Assembly (NCBI GenBank): GCA_018660265.1
Contig: JABJKS010000022.1
Span: 1-46,512 of the forward strand
Length of the DNA stretch: 46,512 nucleotides
Source of the DNA: Rhodospirillaceae bacterium
GTDB lineage: Bacteria; Pseudomonadota; Alphaproteobacteria; GCA-2731375
Direction of reading: 5' to 3'
A program made the translations under genes and the position numbers. This document shows positions 1 through 7,623 of this stretch, piece by piece. Under the pieces are notes generated by a model. It was not told the DNA's origin, ran no database searches, and saw only the letters and a program-made list of their open reading frames with translations. Every line of letters starts with the position of its first letter. The stretch's first letter is position 1.

Positions 1-351
1 CAGAAAACTACGATATTTCAACAGGTTAATCTACGCTCGCCGACAATTCAAAGCCCCACTATGAATAATTCGGGCTAGTTGAAACGGGAGGAATTGCCAG
101 ACGTTTGGCATGGGCGGTTACGGCGACGAAGGTTTCATGCTATAGCGTGCGGAGGCTGTCCTGGTCCTGTTCTGGCGGGGAAGGCTGCCTCGATCGGTGA
201 ATTCGCGGACCGACTGTTCGAACGACGTGAAAATGGCGCGCCTAGATGGGAAAATTTCGAACCACGGCTCTCGCGTTTTGCTTACGCAAACAGCTGCCGC
301 CAAATGCTGATTTCTGTGATGCTTTATGCTTTCCTTTGGAAAGCGCGTTAA
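1..351. other. Intergenic stretch, no supported gene
   Basis: No reading frame here has a convincing start, ribosome site or recognisable protein; the open frames on both strands look random and one runs into the tRNA. The only structure I see is an 11-base match (AATGGCGCGCC) near 232-242 to the 3' border of the tRNA-Arg at 350-360, followed by a TTCGAAC-like stretch, which may be chance or a worn tRNA 3' end. Confidence 0.6.
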
Positions 352-428
352 TGGCGCGCCCGGGAAGATTCGAACTCCCAACCTCCTGATCCGTAGTCAG
401 ACGCTCTATCCAGTTGAGCTACGGGCGC
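352..428 (-). tRNA. tRNA-Arg (anticodon ACG)
   Basis: Read on the minus strand the 77 bases form a full cloverleaf. The 7-bp acceptor stem is GCGCCCG with CGGGCGC, and the D arm contains TAGCTCAACTGGATAGAGC. The anticodon stem encloses the loop CTACGGA (anticodon ACG), and the T loop is TTCGAAT. The 3' CCA is encoded (TGG at 352-354 on the plus strand). ACG normally becomes ICG through TadA and reads CGU, CGC and CGA. Confidence 0.96.
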
Positions 429-845
429 GCAACCACAGGGCCGATTGTGATGATCCAACCTGCGGAGCCGCCTACCTAAACAAAAGCCTGGGCCAAGGCA
501 AGCGCCATGGCGCGGCGCAGGGGAAAAAAAGTCGTGGGCGGTGTCCGACGCCTCTAATCCACGTTGGTGGGATGTCCTTCGTAGCAAGATTACTTGTTAC
601 AATCGCGCGCATTGGCTAAGCTTTGTTGCGATTGCGAAATGTATCTGGTGTATATGATCTTTAGACTGGATAGATGGAAATAATTAAGGGTTTCGGGGGT
701 ATCCTGGGACCATAAGTGGGGGTATAGGCTTTTTTTTGCATAAATCATGTGGAATTGGCTGTATCCTGTGTATCGAATCGACTATGACTGAGCCGGCTGA
801 CGAAACGACCAGCTAAGTATCTAAATTATAAGGACTTCAGCTTAA
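429..845. other. Intergenic stretch between tRNA-Arg and lipoprotein gene
   Basis: About 417 bases without a supported gene. The second half (about 640-840) is more A+T-rich than the surroundings and probably holds the promoter of the lipoprotein gene at 846, but I cannot assign clear -35/-10 boxes. GGGGGTAT occurs twice close together (around 696 and 718). AGGA sits about 11 bases before the ATG at 846. Confidence 0.5.
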
Positions 846-2054
846 ATGGTTTATTGGGTTCGCCTGTCAGGGAGAGTGAATTTGCGCAGGTCGACGGGGG
901 CTGTCCTTGGGGCGGCAATCTTGCTTTCAGGATGCTCTTTTGCGTCTGATTCGTTGTGGCCGTCTTTGACGGGTGACGAACCGGCGGGCAATGCGTCTGA
1001 AAAAGTTTCCATTCCGCCCTCACGGGCCGAGATGAATAGGCAACCAACCTATAGTCCGCCGCCACCCGCCATGTCCGGCGCACCGGCCCCGACCATGGCA
1101 GCCGGTAACCTGATGACGGGGCAGCCAACGGGAACGCTGGTCGGACAAAAGGTCGGCCAGCTGCGCGGTGAGCTGCAACGTCTGAAGGGCCAGTTGGGCC
1201 AACAGAACGGGCAACTGCAACAAATCCGCCAGACCACGACCAATAACGCCCAGCGTTATCATGGGACTGTGGCCGCCGTTACCGCGCGTTTGCAACTGGG
1301 CACCACGCCGGGCAATCCCATCCTGGTCAACCAGTGGAACGCCGCCCAGGCGGAGCTGGACCGGATCAGCGGTGACATCGCCACCATGAACAGCCTGGCC
1401 AATCAAATTGCCTCCAATTCTTCACTGGCTGCTTATGTTCTGGAATCCGCACGCGCCGCCTATGGCCTATCGGGTGCTATTGATGAGGATCACCGGCAAC
1501 TGGCATTGTTGGAAGATGAAACCAACCGCGCCGTCGTACTGATCGACCGCCTGTTGGGCGAAATTAACGAAGACGTGGCGCGACAGACCTCTTATGTGGC
1601 TGGCGAACGCAGTAATCTGACTACGCTTTCCTCGTCCATCAAAAACGGTGAGCTGCACGGCAGCAGTCTTATGGCCAGGGCCTTTGCCTCCGGCACGCAG
1701 CCGACAACGTTTTCCACTTCCAGCACGCCGCGGCGGGGCTTTGTGGCCGGTGGCCGTCAGGCTTTGGTGGTGATCCGGTTTGACCGGCCCAACGTGCCCT
1801 ATCAACAAGCCCTCTATACGGCGGTGTCAAAAACTCTGCAGGTACGGCCCGACGCGAATTTTGATCTGGTTGCCGTGACGCCAAGTCAGGGCAACGCCTC
1901 GGAACAGGCCATGGCGCAATCGACCATCAAAAAGCACACCAACGGCGTGCTGAAAACATTGATGGATATGGGCCTTCCCGCCAGCCGGATTTCGCTTTCC
2001 GCTTCATCGTCGTCGAACACAGCCAGCAACGAAGTGCATATCTACATCCGCTAA
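846..2054 (+). CDS. Lipoprotein with coiled-coil middle and OmpA-like C-terminal region
   Basis: A 402-residue envelope protein. A hydrophobic N-terminus ends in the lipobox LLSGC (Cys30), so it should be lipidated and membrane-anchored. A Pro-rich linker (about residues 57-90) is followed by a Gln/Leu-rich stretch at about 98-127 (repeated GQL units) that looks like coiled coil, then a mainly helical region. The last 95 or so residues (ALVVIRFDRPNVPY onward) have the alternating pattern of an OmpA-like or secretin-associated domain, but I cannot see the canonical peptidoglycan-binding residues. A GTG at 876 or TTG at 882, behind GGGAG, could be the true start; all keep the lipobox. It stands alone and ends in its own terminator. 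Exact role unknown. Confidence 0.75.
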   Translation: MVYWVRLSGRVNLRRSTGAVLGAAILLSGCSFASDSLWPSLTGDEPAGNASEKVSIPPSRAEMNRQPTYSPPPPAMSGAPAPTMAAGNLMTGQPTGTLVGQKVGQLRGELQRLKGQLGQQNGQLQQIRQTTTNNAQRYHGTVAAVTARLQLGTTPGNPILVNQWNAAQAELDRISGDIATMNSLANQIASNSSLAAYVLESARAAYGLSGAIDEDHRQLALLEDETNRAVVLIDRLLGEINEDVARQTSYVAGERSNLTTLSSSIKNGELHGSSLMARAFASGTQPTTFSTSSTPRRGFVAGGRQALVVIRFDRPNVPYQQALYTAVSKTLQVRPDANFDLVAVTPSQGNASEQAMAQSTIKKHTNGVLKTLMDMGLPASRISLSASSSSNTASNEVHIYIR

Positions 2055-2077
2055 GGCAATTCGGAATAAAATCGGTT

Positions 2078-2111
2078 GGGGCGGTGCTTTAGGTGCCGCC
2101 CCTTCTTTTTT
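2078..2111 (+). terminator. Rho-independent terminator of the lipoprotein gene
   Basis: A GC-rich hairpin (GGGGCGG at 2078-2084 pairing with CCGCCCC at 2096-2102, extendable with G-U pairs, loop TTTAG) is followed by TTCTTTTTT. It starts 24 bases after the stop codon and is oriented for the plus-strand gene only. Confidence 0.85.
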
Positions 2112-2136
2112 GGCGATAGCTATCCCAGCACATAAA

Positions 2137-3129
2137 TTATGGTGCGCAGGCCCGAATGACCGCTTCGAACGTCGCCCTGGCACCTGGGCCACGGGCAAAG
2201 GGGCTGAGAATGGGGAGGTCGATGCCCGACTGACGATAGGCCTCAATCTGCTCCTTGCACTGACCAGGCGTACCAACGATGGAGGTGGCATCGATCATGG
2301 CATCGGTAATGCAACGCTCCGCCCCCTCCCGATCCCCCTTGGCGAAGGCTGCCGCTGCCGCTGCGGTTTCTTCTTGAAAGCCGTAGTCCGCGATCATCTG
2401 GCGGTAGCGGGGGAAGAAACCCACATAGAATGTCAGGCCGGGCCGCATGGAATTCAGCGCCTCTTCCCGGCTGTCCCCCACGGCGATGGGTAATAGAGAG
2501 GTCACTTCAACCTTGTCCGGATCACGGTTGCCGCGGGCCGCACCCTCGGCCAGGTGTTGTTTGACCTGGGCCCCGGTTTGCAAGGTACTTCTGGTCAGGA
2601 TGATGCCGTCGGCAATCTCTCCACAAACGGCCATCATCTTTGGGAAAACGGCTGCGGCATAAATGGGAATGTCGGGACGCCGGGGAGTGAACCATAGATC
2701 AAAATTCTCGATAGTCACGGTCTCGCCCTGAAAGCTGGCCCGCCCGTTTTGCAACAGGTCACGAATGATGGTGACGCTTTCCCGCAGCCGGGTAATGGGT
2801 TTGCTGTATGCCACACCATGTTCCGGCACCACCTGAACCTTGTGAGACGACCCAAGGCCAAGGATAAATCGCCCTTGCGAGATATCATCCACGGTCGCTG
2901 CCGCCATGGCGATGGTGGGGATGGACCGGACATAGACGCTGGAGATTGCGGTGCCCAGGCGGATTGTTGATGTTTTCATGGCGCATGCGGTCAGAACGGA
3001 AAACTGATCGCCGCCATGACCTTCCGCCACCCAGGCGGATTCGTAACCAAGGCTTTCTGCCAATGCCACAAGACCAGGAATTTCAGAGGGGTTCGGGCCG
3101 CCGGAGACGGCGATGCCTATCTTATTCAT
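2137..3129 (-). CDS. LLM-class flavin-dependent oxidoreductase (luciferase-like)
   Basis: A 330-residue TIM-barrel protein of the bacterial luciferase-like superfamily, which uses FMN or F420. The N-terminus (KIGIAVSGGPNPSEI, then LAESLGYESAWVAEGHGGDQF) is the usual first strand/helix pair. ISQGRFILGLGSSH is the family's GR-x-x-LGLG-like signature. The C-terminus has the typical IVGTPGQCKEQIEAYRQSGID unit. It is the last gene of a minus-strand operon, 4 bases after the aspartate-dehydrogenase-like gene and behind an SDR, so it probably oxidises or reduces a metabolite handled by those two. F420 versus FMN cannot be decided from sequence. Substrate unknown. Confidence 0.88.
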   Translation of the reverse strand: MNKIGIAVSGGPNPSEIPGLVALAESLGYESAWVAEGHGGDQFSVLTACAMKTSTIRLGTAISSVYVRSIPTIAMAAATVDDISQGRFILGLGSSHKVQVVPEHGVAYSKPITRLRESVTIIRDLLQNGRASFQGETVTIENFDLWFTPRRPDIPIYAAAVFPKMMAVCGEIADGIILTRSTLQTGAQVKQHLAEGAARGNRDPDKVEVTSLLPIAVGDSREEALNSMRPGLTFYVGFFPRYRQMIADYGFQEETAAAAAAFAKGDREGAERCITDAMIDATSIVGTPGQCKEQIEAYRQSGIDLPILSPFARGPGARATFEAVIRACAP

Positions 3130-3133
3130 TGCT

Positions 3134-3967
3134 TTAAGTTCCTACTTTGAGGGGGCTGACCAGCCCGCGCAAGGTTGCCAGCACACTCAACGGCGTCAAC
3201 AGGCCCGTAGCTGGATTTTCGGGCGAGGGGATGCCCTCTATCGTCATCTCGAACCGGGTGGCATCGGAATCTACATTAATGGTGTGGGTGTTGCGGGTAA
3301 CGCCGGGGTCGGCCCAAATCTCGATGCTGGTGTTGTCCGGACCGTTCCCGGCCATGCTTAAAGCGGCGGCGACATTGACGTTGGCGGGAAAGCCCCTGGC
3401 CGCCTCCCGCGCGGTGCCTGCAAAGACCAACTTTGCCGCCGTCAGATTTTCGACGCTGATGTTATTGTCGACCAAATGCGGCGCACCGGCCAGGCCGTTG
3501 GGCGGCTTGCGGGTGACCATGTGAACGGAATGAATAACTCCTTCAGCGGCTGCCCGCACCGCATCCAACCCCAACAATGCCCCCGTGGGCACGATAATCC
3601 GGGCACCGGTATCTGCTGCACGGTCTATCAGATGGGGATGTTGCAACAGGGCACCGCAACTGAGCGGTATGAATATTTTTCCCGCTTCGACGGCGGCTTC
3701 CGCCGCTTGGGCAAAAACCGCCGCGGGGGCGCATTCCACAACCACATCGGCCAATCCTGCCAATTCGGGCAGGCTGACAACGGGGGGTGGGTTGGCCATG
3801 CCGGTCATGCGGCCTCGCGCGCCGGCATGGTCCCGGGCCGATACCGCAACCAGATGGATGCCTGGTATACCTCCGTTTTGATCGACGCTATCTAGAACCC
3901 GTGCGACTTTTTCGCCAATGGCACCAAAGCCGCCGATCCCGACCGTAAGGTCTTGGTTAGCCGACAT
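3134..3967 (-). CDS. Aspartate dehydrogenase-like NAD(P)-dependent oxidoreductase
   Basis: About 277 residues from the ATG at 3967 (MSANQD); the frame is open 14 codons further up, but this start overlaps the end of the SDR gene by 11 bases, as in coupled genes. A Rossmann motif GIGGFGAIG lies at the N-terminus. PLSCGALL and VPTGALLGLDA follow, then the C-terminal aspartate dehydrogenase domain with AARGFPANVNVAAALS, which is very typical of NadX/L-aspartate dehydrogenase. That family makes iminoaspartate for NAD synthesis or deaminates aspartate. No nadA or nadC is nearby; the neighbours are an SDR and a luciferase-like enzyme, so a catabolic or specialised role on another amino acid is as likely. 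Family assignment is strong, substrate is inferred. Confidence 0.85.
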   Translation of the reverse strand: MSANQDLTVGIGGFGAIGEKVARVLDSVDQNGGIPGIHLVAVSARDHAGARGRMTGMANPPPVVSLPELAGLADVVVECAPAAVFAQAAEAAVEAGKIFIPLSCGALLQHPHLIDRAADTGARIIVPTGALLGLDAVRAAAEGVIHSVHMVTRKPPNGLAGAPHLVDNNISVENLTAAKLVFAGTAREAARGFPANVNVAAALSMAGNGPDNTSIEIWADPGVTRNTHTINVDSDATRFEMTIEGIPSPENPATGLLTPLSVLATLRGLVSPLKVGT

Positions 3968-4790
3968 CAGGGTTATAGACCTTGATGGGATGGTAGGTTT
4001 TGTAAACATCCTTTTGATCGGACCACATCACACCTGTTGCTGCGCCGCCATCGACGACAAGCGCCTGTCCGGTCACGAAGGAGGAACGGTCGGAGGCCAG
4101 GAAAAGCGCCATTTGGGCAATATCCTCGGGCATGCCTGTCCTCGGAATAGGCTGCCGCACAGCATAGGTATGGTGCACTTTCTCGATCAATTCATCGGAA
4201 CGGCCAACCGTATTGGCCGACAAGGGCGTGGCGATATAGCCGGGGCACAGGCAATTGACCCGGATGAAGTGTTCGCCCAATTCCATGGCTGAAACTTTCG
4301 ATAGATGCACCACCGCCGCCTTGGCCGCGGAATAGATGATCGGGCCCCGCCCGGCGGTAACGCCTGCAATACTGCCCGTATTGATAATGCTGCCCGATCC
4401 CTGGGCTTTCATAATCGGCACCGCATGTTTCATGCCCAGAAAGACGCCCTTGATCAGGACATCCATGGTCAGATCAAAATCGTCTACGGGAATTTCCTCA
4501 ATCGGGCCCAGCACGCCGCCAAAGCCGGCGTTGTTGAACATACAATCCAGGCGGCCCCAGGTGTCCACGGCCACATCCACTGCCGCCCTGACCTCTGCCT
4601 CCTGCCGCACTTCTACCTTTTGAAATAAAGCCGATGGGCCCAATTCATCTGCCAGGGCTGCGCCCCGTTCCGGCTGCATATCGGCGATCACCACTTTAGC
4701 GCCTTCTGCCACGAACAACCGCGCCGCACTTTCACCGATACCGCTGGCGCCACCGGTTATGACGGCGACTTTTCCTTCTAATTCCGACAT
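3957..4790 (-). CDS. SDR-family NAD(P)-dependent dehydrogenase
   Basis: A 277-residue classical short-chain dehydrogenase. The cofactor motif TGGASGIG is near residue 12, NNAG near 89, the catalytic Ser lies in NTGSIAG, and YSAAK carries the catalytic Tyr and Lys. The C-terminal SFVTGQALVVDGG is standard. An acidic residue in VVIADMQ after the second strand favours NAD. It is the first gene of the three-gene minus operon and overlaps the next gene by 11 bases. It oxidises an alcohol or reduces a ketone; the substrate is not visible. The 20-residue tail after VDGG is a little longer than usual. Confidence 0.93.
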   Translation of the reverse strand: MSELEGKVAVITGGASGIGESAARLFVAEGAKVVIADMQPERGAALADELGPSALFQKVEVRQEAEVRAAVDVAVDTWGRLDCMFNNAGFGGVLGPIEEIPVDDFDLTMDVLIKGVFLGMKHAVPIMKAQGSGSIINTGSIAGVTAGRGPIIYSAAKAAVVHLSKVSAMELGEHFIRVNCLCPGYIATPLSANTVGRSDELIEKVHHTYAVRQPIPRTGMPEDIAQMALFLASDRSSFVTGQALVVDGGAATGVMWSDQKDVYKTYHPIKVYNPDVG

Positions 4791-4944
4791 CTCCCAAACC
4801 CTTCGTTTTTTGATCGTTGACTTGATTAGAGCATGTCTAATAGGTGCTGCCCAGATTGTTTGGGGTCGATTTGGGGCTGATTGGGGTATGCAGGCACCCT
4901 TACATTGGTATAAATGGGTAATAAAATTGGATGGGAGCCATTGG

Positions 4945-5163
4945 ATGACTGCGAACGAAATCGCCAGAGTGCAAAGTTATCTAAGGAGAATTTTTGCCAA
5001 CGAGCGTATTGCCATAAGCCCGCCCGTGCGCCCCGGCGCGCCGATAGAGATTAATATTGCCGGAGAGTTCGTCGGTGTCCTGCATCGGGACGACGATGAG
5101 GGCGAAGTGTCTTATGACCTCAACATCTCTATCCTGGAAGAAGACCTCCCCCCCGTTGCTTAA
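4945..5163 (+). CDS. DUF3126 family protein
   Basis: 72 residues from the ATG at 4945, which has GGGAG seven bases upstream. The frame is open much further up, but that part overlaps the start of the divergent SDR gene and has no family character. The body (EIARVQSYLRRIF, then INIAGEFVGVLHRDDDEG and SYDLNISILEEDL) matches the small DUF3126 family, which is widespread and almost restricted to Alphaproteobacteria. Function unknown. It lies 90 bases before the nitrile hydratase operon, separated by a tandem repeat. Confidence 0.85.
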   Translation: MTANEIARVQSYLRRIFANERIAISPPVRPGAPIEINIAGEFVGVLHRDDDEGEVSYDLNISILEEDLPPVA

Positions 5164-5181
5164 TGGGTAGCCTGAGATCCT

Positions 5182-5248
5182 CCGTAACTTAAGGCCCACC
5201 GTAACTTAAGGCCCACCGTAACTTAAGGCCCACCGTAATTTAAGGCAC
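5182..5248 (+). repeat. 17-bp tandem repeat (nearly 4 copies) before nitrile hydratase
   Basis: The unit CCGTAACTTAAGGCCCA occurs exactly at 5182-5198, 5199-5215 and 5216-5232, with a partial copy (CCGTAATTTAAGGCAC) at 5233-5248. The last copy ends four bases before the ATG of the alpha subunit, and its TAAGG is the best ribosome-binding site for that gene. Each upstream copy carries the same AAGG, so copy number could change spacing or leader structure. I see no operator known to me. Confidence 0.95.
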
Positions 5249-5252
5249 TATT

Positions 5253-5870
5253 ATGAGCGAGCATTCCGACCATTCACACCTTTCAGACTCGGAACTTCGG
5301 GTCCGCGCCCTGGAATCCCTGCTGACTGATAAAGGTCTGGTGGACCCAGACGCCCTGAATACCATCGTCGATACTTATGAAAACCAGGTAGGGCCCAAAA
5401 ACGGTGCCCGTGTGGTGGCACGGGCCTGGGTCGATCCGGCGTTTAAGCAGTGGTTGCTGAAAGATGGTACCGCCGCCATTGACAGCCTGGGCTATGTCTC
5501 AACCCAAGGGGCCGACATTGTGGTGCTGGAGAATACGGCACAGGTACATAATCTGACGGTCTGTACCCTTTGCTCCTGCTACCCTTGGGCGGTATTGGGC
5601 CTGCCACCTGCGTGGTACAAATCCTTTCCCTATCGGGCCCGTGCTGTGAAAGACCCGCGCGGCGTGCTGGCTGAATTCGGCCAGGGTATAGCCGACGATG
5701 TTGAAATACGGGTCTGGGACAGCACGGCGGAGGTCCGCTATTTGGTCCTGCCCGAACGCCCCGCCGGAACCGATGGCCTGGATGAAGAGGCGTTGTCGGA
5801 TCTGGTAACGCGCAATTCCATGATTGGCACGGATCGCCTGGATGGGTCCGTTGATGGGAGGGTTGGGTAA
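5253..5870 (+). CDS. nthA: Nitrile hydratase, alpha subunit (cobalt type)
   Basis: 205 residues, the usual length. It hydrates nitriles to amides as an alpha/beta heteromer in the cytoplasm. The metal-binding claw [10 protein letters not shown] is at residues 103-112 (Cys104, Cys107, Ser108, Cys109); Thr rather than Ser in the second claw position (CTLC) is the cobalt-type signature. Downstream [10 protein letters not shown] and [10 protein letters not shown] are conserved in the family, with the Arg that hydrogen-bonds the oxidised cysteines. Its TAA shares a base with the ATG of the beta gene, so the two are translationally coupled. Thiocyanate hydrolase is related but has different subunit architecture. 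No amidase gene lies nearby, so the amide may be handled elsewhere. Confidence 0.95.
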   Translation: MSEHSDHSHLSDSELRVRALESLLTDKGLVDPDALNTIVDTYENQVGPKNGARVVARAWVDPAFKQWLLKDGTAAIDSLGYVSTQGADIVVLENTAQVHNLTVCTLCSCYPWAVLGLPPAWYKSFPYRARAVKDPRGVLAEFGQGIADDVEIRVWDSTAEVRYLVLPERPAGTDGLDEEALSDLVTRNSMIGTDRLDGSVDGRVG

Positions 5871-6562
5871 TGGACGGTATTCATGACATGGGTGGCATGG
5901 ATGGCTTTGGCCCCATTCCTATCGAAAGGGACGAACCGATCTTTCATGCCGCGTGGGAAGGGCGGGTTTGGGCCCTGAATACGGCGTTGGGTGCTATCGG
6001 CAATTGGAACATCGATGCGAGCCGTTATACTTTGGAGCAGATGGACCCCGCCCTCTATCTTGCTTCCAGCTACTATCAACGCTGGCTGTATCGTACGGAA
6101 AATATCCTGGTGGCCCATGACATGGTCAGCCGTGCGGAAATTGAGACCCCGCCGGAACAACGCGCAACGGTGAAGCAGGGGGAGCCGTTGGGTATAGAGG
6201 AAATACTGGAACAGCGGCGGACAGAACGTTCAGCGCGGGTGGACGCGGATATTCCAGCGCAATTCCAGGCAGGTGATAAAATCCGTGCCCGCAATATCCA
6301 CCCCAAGGGACATACCCGCATTCCCCGCTATGTGCGCGGCAAGGCGGGGGTGATTGACAGGGATCACGGTGTTTTTATTTTCCCCGATACCCATGCTGTA
6401 TTCGCGGGCCAAAAACCGCAACATCTCTACAGCGTCTGTTTCACGGCGCGGGAGATCTGGGGCGATGAGGCCTCTGCCGTCGACAAGGTCTATGTGGATA
6501 TGTGGGACGATTATTTGGAGCCCGGTCATTTGGAGCCCGGTCATTTGGAGTCTGGCGCATGA
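5870..6562 (+). CDS. nthB: Nitrile hydratase, beta subunit
   Basis: 230 residues. The N-terminal [16 protein letters not shown] is the hallmark of the family, wrapping around the alpha subunit. IPRYVRGKAGVI and the C-terminal YSVCFTAREIWG form the SH3-like barrel domain, with conserved Arg and Trp. It overlaps the alpha gene by one base and the activator gene by four. The extreme C-terminus is odd: three tandem pentapeptides (LEPGH, LEPGH, LESGA), encoded by a 15-bp DNA repeat, extend the protein beyond the usual end. The family assignment does not depend on this tail. Confidence 0.95.
   Translation: MDGIHDMGGMDGFGPIPIERDEPIFHAAWEGRVWALNTALGAIGNWNIDASRYTLEQMDPALYLASSYYQRWLYRTENILVAHDMVSRAEIETPPEQRATVKQGEPLGIEEILEQRRTERSARVDADIPAQFQAGDKIRARNIHPKGHTRIPRYVRGKAGVIDRDHGVFIFPDTHAVFAGQKPQHLYSVCFTAREIWGDEASAVDKVYVDMWDDYLEPGHLEPGHLESGA
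6513..6557 (+). repeat. 15-bp tandem repeat at the 3' end of nthB
   Basis: ATTTGGAGCCCGGTC occurs at 6513-6527 and 6528-6542, and a diverged third copy (ATTTGGAGTCTGGCG) at 6543-6557. The period keeps the frame. The GGAG of the third copy (6547-6550) lies eight bases before the ATG of the activator gene and is its likely ribosome-binding site. Confidence 0.93.
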
Positions 6563-6924
6563 GTACGAACCTGCCAGATGCCACGGAATTACCGTCACTG
6601 CCCAGGGATGAAGACGGCCCGGTCTTTCGCGAGCCGTGGGAGGCCCAGGCCTTTGCCATGACCGTGTCTTTACATGCCCAGGGTCATTTCACCTGGCCGG
6701 AATGGGCCGAACATCTGAGTGCGGAAATAACGACAGCTCATGGCGAGGGGGACCCTGACCTGGGCGATACCTATTATTTGCATTGGCTAAAAGCGCTGGA
6801 AACCCTTGTCGCGGAAAAGGGCCTGGTGACATCGAAGGCCCTGGTGCAACGCAAAGACGCCTGGGATCGTGCGGCACACGCAACCCCGCATGGTCAGCCC
6901 ATCGTCCTGGGGCCAAACGATTAG
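6559..6924 (+). CDS. Nitrile hydratase activator / accessory protein
   Basis: 121 residues from the ATG at 6559, which overlaps the beta stop codon as ATGA. The body (EDGPVFREPWEAQAFAMTVSLHAQGHFTW in pieces, then EWAEHLS and YYLHWLKALETLVAEKGL) is typical of the cobalt nitrile hydratase activators (P14K/NhlE type). These resemble the beta-subunit N-terminus and deliver cobalt to the alpha subunit by subunit swapping. The start is supported by GGAG eight bases upstream. Last gene of the operon; paired hairpin repeats follow. Confidence 0.92.
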   Translation: MSTNLPDATELPSLPRDEDGPVFREPWEAQAFAMTVSLHAQGHFTWPEWAEHLSAEITTAHGEGDPDLGDTYYLHWLKALETLVAEKGLVTSKALVQRKDAWDRAAHATPHGQPIVLGPND

Positions 6925-6956
6925 ACCCCTTAAGTCTGTTCAAACAGCTGTGTTCG

Positions 6957-7044
6957 TGGATACCCGGATCAAGTCCGAGTATGACACAGTGCGCAAAATT
7001 TCAATCGCTTTTTGTCATTGCCGGACTTGATCCGGCAATCCATG
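6957..7044. repeat. Pair of inverted palindromic repeats, likely bidirectional terminator
   Basis: Two copies of a palindromic element face each other: 6957-6986 (minus orientation TGTCATACTCGGACTTGATC) and 7014-7044 (GTCATTGCCGGACTTGATCC). Each folds on its own as a 9-bp stem around CTTGA. They also pair with each other. The stems differ at several positions, but both sides change together, so each stays paired. Similar elements are common between genes in alphaproteobacteria. The pair sits between convergent genes, and TTTTT lies between the copies. Confidence 0.8.
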
Positions 7045-7071
7045 TTACCGCAAGCGCCCAAGCTTAAAGTT

Positions 7072-7452
7072 TTAGGCCGGGTCGAAATAATGGATTTCGA
7101 ACAATACGCAGCCGCCATTTGACTTGAACGGACCGTGAGGCGCACCGGGCGGTCGACAGGCATAGGTGTTGGCCGCGAATGGTTCGCCACCCTGACCATT
7201 GGCATCATTACCCACCGTCAGATCGCCGGAGACCAGATAAACCTCCTCCCAATGTTCATGGACAAAAGGTTCAGTGGTAAAGACGCCGGGTTGAAAGCGC
7301 AGCAATCTCGTGCGGCTGCCTTTGCCCTGGGCCTCATCCAAGGAACCCGCCAGGATTTTTTGCTGGATGCCGTCGGGGTAACCAACGGGCACTTCCCAGC
7401 CGGCATCAAAATCCACGGGAAAAAATTCTTTGTGCGCCTTGGTTACAGCCAT
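7072..7452 (-). CDS. Cupin-domain protein
   Basis: 126 residues from the ATG at 7452, with AAGGA eight bases upstream; the open frame further up lacks family character. A single cupin barrel. The first motif is recognisable in HEHWEEVYLVSGDLTVG (two His and Glu as metal ligands), and a second-motif equivalent appears in CRPPGAPHGPF with its His. Such proteins are often isomerases or dioxygenases of small acids, such as acetylacetone or ChrR-like cupins. It stands alone, divergent from the secreted cyclase-family gene at 7624 with about 170 bases between. Substrate unknown. Confidence 0.82.
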   Translation of the reverse strand: MAVTKAHKEFFPVDFDAGWEVPVGYPDGIQQKILAGSLDEAQGKGSRTRLLRFQPGVFTTEPFVHEHWEEVYLVSGDLTVGNDANGQGGEPFAANTYACRPPGAPHGPFKSNGGCVLFEIHYFDPA

Positions 7453-7623
7453 AGTTGGTATCCTTGTCCTTAAGAAAGCAAAAGCTGACCCCATATTATC
7501 CGGAGTTTCCTTGCGGTGGCAGAAAAAATCTCGCAAATCATTGTTGGCAATTACCCAGGTTGCGTTATGGTTAACGCGCTTACGCAGTGTGAATAAAAAA
7601 CGAAGCAATGGGGAGATTTTCTT

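Noticed and set aside
232-275. tRNA 3'-end-like stretch that could mark an attachment site
   Set aside because: Only 11 bases match the tRNA border, the palindrome GGCGCGCC is common in GC-rich DNA, and no integrase or second copy with an element between is present.
79-351. 90-codon plus-strand frame at the left end
   Set aside because: TTG start, no ribosome site, no recognisable protein, and it runs into the tRNA-Arg gene.
3476-3895. Long plus-strand frame opposite the aspartate-dehydrogenase-like gene
   Set aside because: Shadow of a well-conserved minus-strand gene; the translation has no family character.
5182-5248. CRISPR-like array
   Set aside because: The 17-bp units are directly adjacent with no spacers, so it is a simple tandem repeat.
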